The notes beneath the pieces are model-generated. The model saw nothing but the letters and a program-made list of their open reading frames with translations. It did no database searches and had not been told where the DNA came from. Below, in pieces: positions 1 through 5,071 of a stretch of DNA of 5,071 nt. Position 1 is the first letter of the stretch. Each line of letters begins with the position of its first letter. The translations under genes were made by a program, and so were the position numbers. This DNA comes from Spirochaetaceae bacterium (GTDB lineage Bacteria; Spirochaetota; Spirochaetia; DSM-2461). The stretch is from positions 1 to 5,071 of the forward strand of contig QKAI01000464.1 of the NCBI GenBank assembly GCA_003246505.1, written 5' to 3'.

Positions 1-165
1 GGTTATATCCGACAGGGGATCCGCATCGATCAAGCCTACCCGGTGGCCCTTCTGGGCCAGATAGATAGCCAGGTTGGTGCTGGTCATGGTTTTGCCGACA
101 CCGCCCTTACCCGAAGCGACGGCCAGGGATTTTTTCTTGATCGATTCCAGTATGTCAGTGCCCAT
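1..165 (-). CDS. MinD/ParA-family deviant Walker A ATPase, N-terminal fragment (gene continues past the left edge)
   Basis: Reading the minus strand from the ATG at 165 gives 55 codons without a stop, open at base 1. Residues 18-26 read SGKGGVGKT, the deviant Walker A loop of the MinD/ParA/Mrp family, with the signature lysine K20 and the P-loop lysine K25. Residues 45-50 read LIDADP, the following beta-strand with the catalytic aspartate (Walker A' region). Known members bind ATP, dimerise and position or load cellular cargo such as plasmids, chromosomes, division sites, flagella or Fe-S clusters. The start is well supported: AAGGAG lies 6 nt upstream and the P-loop is at the usual distance from the N-terminus. 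The visible part cannot separate ParA, MinD, FlhG or Mrp; the DADP strand looks more MinD/FlhG-like than ParA-like (ParA usually has D-DPQ). The gene diverges from the NYN gene. The family is certain; the cargo is unknown. Confidence 0.9.
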   Translation of the reverse strand, partial: MGTDILESIKKKSLAVASGKGGVGKTMTSTNLAIYLAQKGHRVGLIDADPLSDIT

Positions 166-171
166 GCAGAT

Positions 172-177
172 CTCCTT
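172..177 (-). promoter_or_regulatory. Ribosome binding site of the MinD/ParA-type gene
   Basis: AAGGAG on the minus strand ends 6 nt before the ATG at 165. This strong Shine-Dalgarno match at normal spacing fixes the start of the ATPase gene. Confidence 0.8.
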
Positions 178-216
178 CTTATATTGTCGGCTTTTGCCGC
201 GGGGAGTTTAGCTGAA

Positions 217-236
217 GTGGTTAGTGGTTAGTGGTT
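217..236. repeat. Short tandem repeat, 7-bp unit GTGGTTA, almost three copies
   Basis: GTGGTTA occurs at 217-223 and 224-230, followed by GTGGTT at 231-236, where the seventh base becomes G. The repeat lies between the two divergent genes, upstream of the MinD/ParA-type gene and about 60 bp before the NYN gene. The unit is not a multiple of three and the tract is non-coding. Gain or loss of a unit would therefore change promoter or leader spacing and not a reading frame. With fewer than three perfect units, any function is unproven. Confidence 0.75.
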
Positions 237-259
237 GCGAAGTTTCGGAAAAGGGGTAG

Positions 260-288
260 TTGCAAGTTATGATTTTAAGGATTATAGT
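260..288 (+). promoter_or_regulatory. Candidate sigma70-type promoter of the NYN/HD-GYP operon
   Basis: A -35-like TTGCAA (260-265, 4 of 6 consensus bases) is followed after exactly 17 bp by a -10-like TATAGT (283-288, 5 of 6). The transcription start expected about 7 bp downstream falls on or next to the A of the ATG at 295, which would give a leaderless mRNA. The local AT-richness contrasts with the surrounding GC-rich coding sequence. This is a prediction by eye; an upstream promoter is possible. Confidence 0.45.
281..286 (-). promoter_or_regulatory. Candidate -10 element of the MinD/ParA-type gene, overlapping the opposite-strand -10
   Basis: Read on the minus strand, 286 to 281 is a perfect TATAAT. 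It overlaps by four bases the plus-strand TATAGT at 283-288. A start about 7 bp downstream (near 274) would give the ATPase gene a leader of roughly 110 nt containing the heptamer repeat and a small CGGC-TTTT-GCCG hairpin (188-199). No good -35 is seen: the hexamer at 17-bp spacing is AATATT. The call is therefore weak. Confidence 0.3.
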
Positions 289-294
289 ATTTTC

Positions 295-1305
295 ATGGAT
301 AAAAATATTGCAATCTTATGGGATATAGAAAACGTAACCCCGGGCAGTACGGACAATCTCTTCGTCCAGTCCCTTTTCGATTACGCCGAATCCCTCGGCA
401 GGGTCGTTACAGCCTATGCCTATGCGGACTGGAGCAAACCGGGCTTCCGCTCCCTCGGGCCGATTCTGGCCACCTACAACGTCTTTATGCTGCACGTTCC
501 CTACAAAAGGGCCCGGAGCAACAAGAACGGGTCTGATATGCAGCTGGTCTCCGACGCCTTCGATCTGATGCGTTTTTTCCAGCACATCGACACCTACCTG
601 CTCATCACCGGGGACAGCGATTTCCGCCCCCTCCTCAGGAGCCTCCGCAAGTCGGGCAAGGAGATCCACATCGTCTGCGATTTCAAGACCGCCGCCAAGG
701 ACCTTCTGGAGCAGGCGGACAGTTTCAAGGACTACCGGGAACTGAGGCCCGATGAGGACGACGACGACAGCGAAGAGGAACAGCCCAGCCCCTCCGGCAG
801 CCGCATCAATACGAACCGTGAGTACTGGTACGAGCGGCTGGCCGAATCGGCGGCCCAGCTGCAGCGGGACCAGAAGACCTGCAACATGGGGACAGTGAAA
901 ATTCAGATGAAGATCCTCAACCGGGGCTTCGACGAGAAGAAACTGGGATTCCGCCAGTGGAGCAACTTCATCGCCGCCGCGGTGAAAGCGGGCTATGTGA
1001 CCCTCAACGAAGAAGAGAAGGGCACGGAGATCATCCCCGGCAAGGGGTATGAGAAGAACCGGGAGAAGGGTTCCCTCCAGGGGGCTTTCCGGATTCTCGT
1101 GGAAACCCTCCAGGAGCTGGACAACGGGGGGGCGCCGGGCTATCACCGCTATTCGGTGCTCTCCTCCCGTCTCAAGGAGAAGAAGGTGAATATGCGGGAT
1201 CTGGGATTCAGCAAATTCAAGCTTTTCATCTCCTCCGCCGAGGCCCGGGGTCTGGTAGAGACGAAGGTAGAGGCCTTTTCCAGTTATCTGAAGCGGCAGG
1301 TCTAA
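295..1305 (+). CDS. NYN-domain putative RNase with two C-terminal OST-HTH/LOTUS domains
   Basis: This is a 336-residue soluble protein. Residues 4-150 form a NYN (PIN-like, limkain-b1/MARF1 and DUF88/LabA type) domain. Its first strand is ILWDIENV with D10 and N13, the middle acidic pair is D81 and D87 in SDMQLVSDAFD, and the third motif TGDSDF carries D107 and D109. These acidic residues match the metal-binding site of the family, so ribonuclease activity is plausible. An acidic linker (153-162, DEDDDDSEEE) leads to two winged-helix OST-HTH/LOTUS units at about 176-250 and 260-333, with the landmarks LGFRQWSNFI and LGFSKFKLFI. LOTUS domains bind RNA, including G-rich or G-quadruplex RNA. No signal peptide or TM segment is seen. 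I chose the ATG at 295 because the domain begins immediately after it. A TTG at 235 would add 20 unrelated residues and has no Shine-Dalgarno. AAGGA at 277-281 is 13 nt from the ATG, which is long. The gene is first in an operon with the HD-GYP gene. Target RNA is unknown. Confidence 0.9.
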   Translation: MDKNIAILWDIENVTPGSTDNLFVQSLFDYAESLGRVVTAYAYADWSKPGFRSLGPILATYNVFMLHVPYKRARSNKNGSDMQLVSDAFDLMRFFQHIDTYLLITGDSDFRPLLRSLRKSGKEIHIVCDFKTAAKDLLEQADSFKDYRELRPDEDDDDSEEEQPSPSGSRINTNREYWYERLAESAAQLQRDQKTCNMGTVKIQMKILNRGFDEKKLGFRQWSNFIAAAVKAGYVTLNEEEKGTEIIPGKGYEKNREKGSLQGAFRILVETLQELDNGGAPGYHRYSVLSSRLKEKKVNMRDLGFSKFKLFISSAEARGLVETKVEAFSSYLKRQV

Positions 1306-1310
1306 AGGGG
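1304..1310 (+). promoter_or_regulatory. Ribosome binding site of the HD-GYP gene, overlapping the upstream stop codon
   Basis: AAAGGGG begins inside the TAA of the NYN gene and lies 3 nt from the ATG at 1314 (5 nt if counted from AAAGG). The overlap of stop codon and Shine-Dalgarno suggests translational coupling of the two genes. Confidence 0.6.
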
Positions 1311-1313
1311 ACG

Positions 1314-3077
1314 ATGGCCGGCAGAAAGCGATTGATTAGCATAGAAGAGAAAACGCAGCGGCTTTTTCTCTTCTCCCTGGTAAACTTCCTCATCATTCTG
1401 CCAGCGGTTATCTTTATTTCATGGGGTTTCCGCCTCTCCCGCACGGCGGATGAACAGAACCGGAATCTTCTCCTTAAGATCAATAGCTATATCTTAGCCC
1501 TGAATCTGCTCAAGACGGAGGACAATCCCGGGGTCAATGATGGGATTCTCTCTCTGGCCGAAGAAGTCAGGATAGATTTGCAGGAGCTGCATCCCCTGAT
1601 CAGGGAGAACCTGACCTTTCCCGAACCGGAGTTCCGGAACGGGGAGGAACTGAGGGCCTATTATGACAGGATCGTCTCACTGGCAAAGGCCCTTCGGGAC
1701 AACAGCAACCGCCTTCAGACCTTTCTGCTCTCCATCATCGGGATTCTGCTCTTCCTGTCCGGTGCCTTTACTACTATAAATATGGTGGAGCACCTGCGGT
1801 GGAGGATGTATAACCGCCGATACATGGACGACATCCGCCGGGGGATCATCGATCTTGACCATATCCTCCAATACCGTCCCGCCGAGGAGAGGGAGGATTC
1901 TGACATACGGGAGTCCCTCCACTTCGGCAAATATGTCGCCCAGATAGAGAAGAATATCGAGTTTAATAAAAGGATACAGGAACTCTCCGTCTTCGGAAGT
2001 CTTGATGAGATCCTCAAGTACGTCTTCTCCCTTCTGACCGTCCGCATGCCCTGCGACCGGGTGGCCCTGGCCTTCATTACCGACGGCAATCTGGTCACGG
2101 CTGAGACCTCCTACTCCCTCTATGGCAAGTATTACCTGGAGCCGGGATTCGCCCTCTCCCTGGAGCAATGCTCCCTGGGAGCGGTCGCCGAGTCGCGGGA
2201 GTACCGTATCATAGGGGATCTGGAGGAGTACGGGAAGGGTAAGAACAGCCTCTCCACGGCCAAACTCCTCCAGGAGGGGCTCCGGTCTAACCTGACGATA
2301 CCCATGTATTTTCAGAAAAAGTGCATCGGCTTCTTTTTCATCGCCAGCAGGGAGAAGAACAGCTACGCCGGGGATCAGGCGGATTACGCCCGGCGCATCG
2401 TGGATCTTCTGAAACAGAAGCTATACATCGAATTCATTCTCCAGAATATCATTGCCGATACCTCCAGGGCCTTCGTAACCCTCATGGATGAGAAGGATAA
2501 TGAGACGGCCCAGCACATAAAACGCATGTCCCACTACTCCCATATCATAGCCAGAAGATACAGCGACAGCTGCGAAGTGCTGCCCCCCCGTGAGCTCCGT
2601 GAGATACTCCTCTACGCCCCCCTCCACGATATCGGGAAAATCGGCATACCGGACAGGATACTGCTGAAGGAGGGAAAGCTGGACGAGGGGGAGATGGAGA
2701 TCATGAAGAGCCACGTACAGATCGGGGAACGGGTGATAGAGGACATCAACCGGCGCCTGTCCCGGTCCTTCTCCATTCCCGCCATGACCACCGCCGTGGA
2801 GATCATTGGGGGGCACCATGAAAAATTCGACGGCACCGGCTATCCCCGGGGTCTCAAGGGGGAAGAGATCCCCCTGGCCGGACGGATCGTGGCCCTGGCC
2901 GATGTGTTCGACGCCCTGACCTCCCCCCGCCCTTACAAGGATGCCTTTCCCCTGGATAAGGCCCTGGACATTATGAAAAACGGCATGTCCGGCCAGTTCG
3001 ATCCCCGGCTCTTCCAGTGTTTCATGGAATCCCTGGATGAAATCAACCACATAAGGGAAAAATACGGGGAACTCTGA
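1314..3077 (+). CDS. Membrane-bound GAF/HD-GYP cyclic-di-GMP phosphodiesterase
   Basis: This 587-residue protein is predicted to hydrolyse the second messenger c-di-GMP at the inner face of the cytoplasmic membrane. A basic N-terminus precedes TM1 (about 17-38). A helical extracytoplasmic segment of about 95 residues follows, then TM2 (about 136-157) and a basic cytoplasmic linker (RWRMYNRRY). A GAF domain spans about 219-375 and the HD-GYP domain about 385-575. The HD-GYP signatures are intact: H401 in TAQHIKR, H438-D439 in LHDIGKIGIPD, H466 in MKSHVQIGE, H501-H502 in GGHHEKFDGTGYP (GYP at 509-511), and D530 in ALADVFDALTS. An active metal-dependent phosphodiesterase is therefore likely. The ectodomain matches no sensor family that I recognise, and the segment 158-218 could be a diverged HAMP-like linker. 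The gene starts 8 bp after the NYN gene, so it is probably co-transcribed. It ends 6 bp from the convergent HAD gene. Confidence 0.95.
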   Translation: MAGRKRLISIEEKTQRLFLFSLVNFLIILPAVIFISWGFRLSRTADEQNRNLLLKINSYILALNLLKTEDNPGVNDGILSLAEEVRIDLQELHPLIRENLTFPEPEFRNGEELRAYYDRIVSLAKALRDNSNRLQTFLLSIIGILLFLSGAFTTINMVEHLRWRMYNRRYMDDIRRGIIDLDHILQYRPAEEREDSDIRESLHFGKYVAQIEKNIEFNKRIQELSVFGSLDEILKYVFSLLTVRMPCDRVALAFITDGNLVTAETSYSLYGKYYLEPGFALSLEQCSLGAVAESREYRIIGDLEEYGKGKNSLSTAKLLQEGLRSNLTIPMYFQKKCIGFFFIASREKNSYAGDQADYARRIVDLLKQKLYIEFILQNIIADTSRAFVTLMDEKDNETAQHIKRMSHYSHIIARRYSDSCEVLPPRELREILLYAPLHDIGKIGIPDRILLKEGKLDEGEMEIMKSHVQIGERVIEDINRRLSRSFSIPAMTTAVEIIGGHHEKFDGTGYPRGLKGEEIPLAGRIVALADVFDALTSPRPYKDAFPLDKALDIMKNGMSGQFDPRLFQCFMESLDEINHIREKYGEL

Positions 3078-3083
3078 TCCGCC

Positions 3084-3752
3084 CTATTTCCGATAGTCCA
3101 GAATATCCCAATGATTCGATCGGGCCAGTTTTTCCAGGGCCCGGTCCGGATTGACGGCGACCGGGCTGCCCACCATGGAGAGGGAGGGAAGGTCGTGGAT
3201 GGAATCGGAATAGAAGGCGCACTCCCCGGGGTCGTAATCCATTTTCTTCATGTACGATTCCACCAGTTCCCTTTTGCCGTCATCGAAGGCGACGGGACCG
3301 TCGAACTGGCCGTTCGTTTCATCCTTGTCGTTAAAGCCCAGCTCCGTGGCGATAAGGTGATCCGCCTCCAGATAACGGTAATAGGGCTCCACCACAAAAC
3401 GGGGACTGGATGTCGCCAGAATTACGGGAATGCCCGCTTCCCGGTACTCCCGGATCAGGGCGACCATCTCCTCGAAAAGGTCCTTCTCCCGGTATTTCTT
3501 GAAACTGAGTTCCCCCATGGTATTCAACCGCGCCCGGGAAAGGCCGTCCATCCCCTCCATCATATCATTGCAGTTATTCAGACTCATGGTGCCCTTCTTG
3601 TATTTGAAATAGGGCCTGACAATGGAAAAAATGAAACGGAGAGGCACGGTTCTTCTCCTGAGGTTGTAGACTATGCAGCGGATGGCCGTCGAATGCCTCG
3701 TCAAAGTATGGTCGATATCAAAGAAGGCTGCCTTAACGTCTTTTTTCAACAC
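3084..3752 (-). CDS. HAD-IB family phosphatase (SerB-like fold), substrate unknown
   Basis: This is a 222-residue soluble hydrolase with all four HAD motifs. Motif I is FFDIDHTLT, with nucleophile D12 and acid/base D14. Motif II is LATSSP with T114. Motif III is K160 in DDGKRELV. Motif IV is YSDSIHDLPSL with D183 and D187. Residues 20-90 are a helical insertion after motif I, as in C1-capped HAD subclass IB enzymes such as phosphoserine phosphatase and related phosphatases. Length is normal for the subclass. Motif I has H where G is commonest (DxDGT), which is tolerated in the superfamily. The start is ambiguous: GTG at 3752 lies only 3 nt after GGAGG, while the next codon, TTG at 3749, lies 6 nt after it. 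Either way the 5' end overlaps the end of the CheA-like gene, so coupling is likely. The cap gives no clear substrate; calling it SerB would be over-annotation. Confidence 0.9.
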   Translation of the reverse strand: MLKKDVKAAFFDIDHTLTRHSTAIRCIVYNLRRRTVPLRFIFSIVRPYFKYKKGTMSLNNCNDMMEGMDGLSRARLNTMGELSFKKYREKDLFEEMVALIREYREAGIPVILATSSPRFVVEPYYRYLEADHLIATELGFNDKDETNGQFDGPVAFDDGKRELVESYMKKMDYDPGECAFYSDSIHDLPSLSMVGSPVAVNPDRALEKLARSNHWDILDYRK

Positions 3753-5071
3753 GGTCCTCCAAGTTCGCCGGGTCTATATACTCCATCCTCTCCAGCTCTT
3801 TCCGGGAAACGCGGCTTTCCAGCAGAAGCTCATCGGCCAGGAGGGCGTATCGTTTCATAAGATAGGAGAGGATGATGACAAATCGCGCCCGGCGCATCGG
3901 CTCCAGTCCCGCCACGGGGCGGTCCCTCTCAAAAAGGGGAATATGCACCCCCTCGTGGAGATAGAAAAAACGGTTCCTGCGGTTTCTCTTGAGAAGCCTT
4001 CTATCCAGCTCCAGCTCCTTCTCCACAAAATAACGGGGGACCGTGGCCACCGCATTATCCAGGCGAAACTGCAGTATGGGAAGAATATCCTGTTCGGGTA
4101 GCTCTATGAGGAAGGAAAGATTACCCCCGTCCTCCCCGTGTTCCATGGAAAGGCGGGCCCCCATCATCTCCGTATTGTGGCGGACCAGGTTCAGGCCGAT
4201 TCCCCTTCCGGCGAGGATGCCCGCCTCGTCCCGGGTGGTGAAACCGGATCGGCAGAGCGTATCCAGTAGGGATTCCCCCTCCTCGGAGGCCCGCCTGATT
4301 TTCTCCAGGTCCAGACCCTTCCCGTCATCGGAGAACCGGATGATCCTTCGATCACCCCTCTCTTCGGCGGCCAGGGTGATTCGCCCTTCCCGGTCAATTC
4401 CATGGGTAAGGCTGTTCCTTATCAGCTGCTGGAAGATCTCCGTCAGGGGCTGGATCCAGCTGAGGGAGAGCATCAGGTCCCCCCCGGAAAAATCCAGTTC
4501 CACCCGCTTTTTCTCCCTTTCCCCCATTTTCTTCAGATAGAGCTCCGCCCCGGTCCCCAGGGATTTGAAGGGTTCGTACATGAGGGAAGTCAGCACCCGG
4601 TCCATAGCTCCGGCCAGTTCCCCGATTCCCCCCTCCCCTACGCCTTTCCGGAGTTCATCCAGATAGTAGCGGATCTCGTCGAGGCGGTCCATCTCCACGT
4701 TCACCGGATGGCGGCACACGTCCTGGGACACGGTCAGGATATCCCCGTCCCGATCGCCCTCCTCCCCGGGGGCATAGGGTTCGATGCGTATTTCCGTAAT
4801 CCGGTCCACGTCCATGGCCCGCCGTATGGCATCCTTCTTCTCCCCGGTGGTCACGTAAAGAATGAACCGGGAGAAATCCTCCTCACTGTCCAGGGAGGGA
4901 ATCGTTTTTATGACGTTAAAGAGGTATTCCAGATTGTTCTGGATGAGAAAGGCCCGGGCGTTTTTCATAGGTTCCGCCGGATCGATACGGCAGAGGACGC
5001 GGTAAACCGCCTCCCCCCGCTCCCGGGCCCTGTCCATGATCATGCTCTCCCTGGGGGTGAAGATATCACTG
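3733..5071 (-). CDS. CheA-like histidine kinase, diverged, N-terminus outside the window
   Basis: The frame is open to the right edge. The first ATG in the window, at 5043, is internal, because SDIFTPRES precedes it in frame and domain similarity continues there. Residues are counted from that Met. Residues 11-90 match the CheA P2 response-regulator-binding domain (landmarks VYRVLCRIDP, MKNARAFLI, VIKTIPS). Residues 113-200 are a shortened P3 dimerisation region beginning VNVEMDRLDE. The P4 ATPase follows at about 200-316: N-box LIRNSLTHGID (N210, H214), G1 box DDGKG (239-243), F-box GFTT (267-270), G2 box GRGIGLNLV (279-287). Residues 319-420 are a weak CheW-like P5 domain. ATP-binding residues look intact, so kinase activity is plausible. 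The phosphoacceptor P1 domain would lie outside the window. Odd points are a missing stretch after HGID, EP in place of the usual VP of the P3/P4 RMVP motif, and a P5 that ends early. The gene overlaps the HAD gene by 17-20 nt. It is probably an accessory CheA paralogue and not the main chemotaxis kinase. Confidence 0.88.
   Translation of the reverse strand, partial: SDIFTPRESMIMDRARERGEAVYRVLCRIDPAEPMKNARAFLIQNNLEYLFNVIKTIPSLDSEEDFSRFILYVTTGEKKDAIRRAMDVDRITEIRIEPYAPGEEGDRDGDILTVSQDVCRHPVNVEMDRLDEIRYYLDELRKGVGEGGIGELAGAMDRVLTSLMYEPFKSLGTGAELYLKKMGEREKKRVELDFSGGDLMLSLSWIQPLTEIFQQLIRNSLTHGIDREGRITLAAEERGDRRIIRFSDDGKGLDLEKIRRASEEGESLLDTLCRSGFTTRDEAGILAGRGIGLNLVRHNTEMMGARLSMEHGEDGGNLSFLIELPEQDILPILQFRLDNAVATVPRYFVEKELELDRRLLKRNRRNRFFYLHEGVHIPLFERDRPVAGLEPMRRARFVIILSYLMKRYALLADELLLESRVSRKELERMEYIDPANLEDRVEKRR
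3756..3760 (-). promoter_or_regulatory. Ribosome binding site of the HAD-IB gene, inside the CheA-like gene
   Basis: GGAGG on the minus strand (3760 to 3756) lies within the last codons of the CheA-like reading frame. Spacing is 3 nt to the GTG at 3752 and 6 nt to the TTG at 3749. The second spacing is closer to normal, so TTG may be the real start. Confidence 0.6.

Noticed and set aside
188..199. CGGC-TTTT-GCCG hairpin in the leader of the MinD/ParA-type gene as an attenuator or riboswitch
   Set aside because: The stem is only 4 bp and no further conserved structure is visible.
43..231. Plus-strand open frame of 62 codons at the left edge
   Set aside because: It is antisense to the MinD/ParA-type P-loop region and has no Shine-Dalgarno or domain.
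235..294. TTG start at 235 for the NYN protein
   Set aside because: It would add 20 residues unrelated to the NYN fold and lies in the heptamer repeat without a ribosome binding site. The ATG at 295 begins right before the first NYN strand.
316..1146. Long minus-strand open frame (276 codons) opposite the NYN gene
   Set aside because: It is a shadow of the NYN gene: low-complexity, Gly/Val/Leu-rich translation with no domain, while the plus strand carries intact NYN and LOTUS motifs.
3121..3143. Inverted repeat CGGGCC / GGCCCG with an 11-nt loop as a terminator
   Set aside because: It lies inside the HAD coding region and has no following T-tract on either strand, so it is likely a chance product of GC-rich codons.
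3111..3860. Plus-strand open frame (249 codons) opposite the HAD gene
   Set aside because: The minus strand encodes a complete HAD phosphatase with all four motifs. The plus-strand translation has no recognisable domain and spans the end of another gene.
5041..5043. ATG at 5043 as the true start of the CheA-like gene
   Set aside because: The frame stays open to the window edge, there is no convincing Shine-Dalgarno, and a CheA lacking everything before P2 would have no phosphoacceptor domain. The gene is best treated as 5'-partial.
1..5071. Defence or toxin-antitoxin island suggested by the NYN nuclease
   Set aside because: There are no antitoxin-like partners, transposases, integrases, att-like repeats or compositional shifts. 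The neighbours are ordinary signalling and housekeeping-type genes.

Overview
The window is GC-rich, gene-dense bacterial chromosome with five protein genes and no RNA genes, insertion sequences or CRISPR arrays that I can see. The gene set is a MinD/ParA-type ATPase, a NYN RNase with LOTUS domains, a membrane HD-GYP phosphodiesterase, a HAD-IB phosphatase, and a CheA-like kinase with a Thermotoga-type P2 domain. This fits a free-living spirochaete or a similar Gram-negative bacterium. The assignment is an impression from gene content and style; no phylogenetic marker is present.

Layout. At the left edge (1-165, minus strand) is the N-terminal part of a deviant Walker A ATPase that runs out of the window. 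Positions 166-294 are a divergent intergenic region with a 7-bp tandem repeat and a candidate pair of back-to-back promoters. On the plus strand, 295-1305 encodes a cytoplasmic NYN nuclease with two C-terminal OST-HTH/LOTUS domains. Eight bases later, 1314-3077 encodes a two-TM GAF/HD-GYP c-di-GMP phosphodiesterase whose ribosome binding site overlaps the upstream stop codon, so these two genes look like one operon. Only 6 bp separate that operon from a convergent minus-strand operon. In transcription order the second operon is a CheA-like kinase (5071 to 3733, N-terminus outside the window) and a HAD-IB phosphatase (3752 to 3084), whose reading frames overlap by 17-20 nt.

How they may work together. 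The two-gene plus-strand operon joins an RNA-directed nuclease-like protein to a c-di-GMP-degrading membrane sensor. The minus-strand operon joins a diverged chemotaxis-type kinase to a small phosphatase. No pathway links all five genes. The most notable points are the NYN-LOTUS/HD-GYP pairing, the CheA homologue with reduced P3 and P5 domains, and the predicted promoter that would make the NYN mRNA leaderless. I see no clear evidence of a mobile or defence island.
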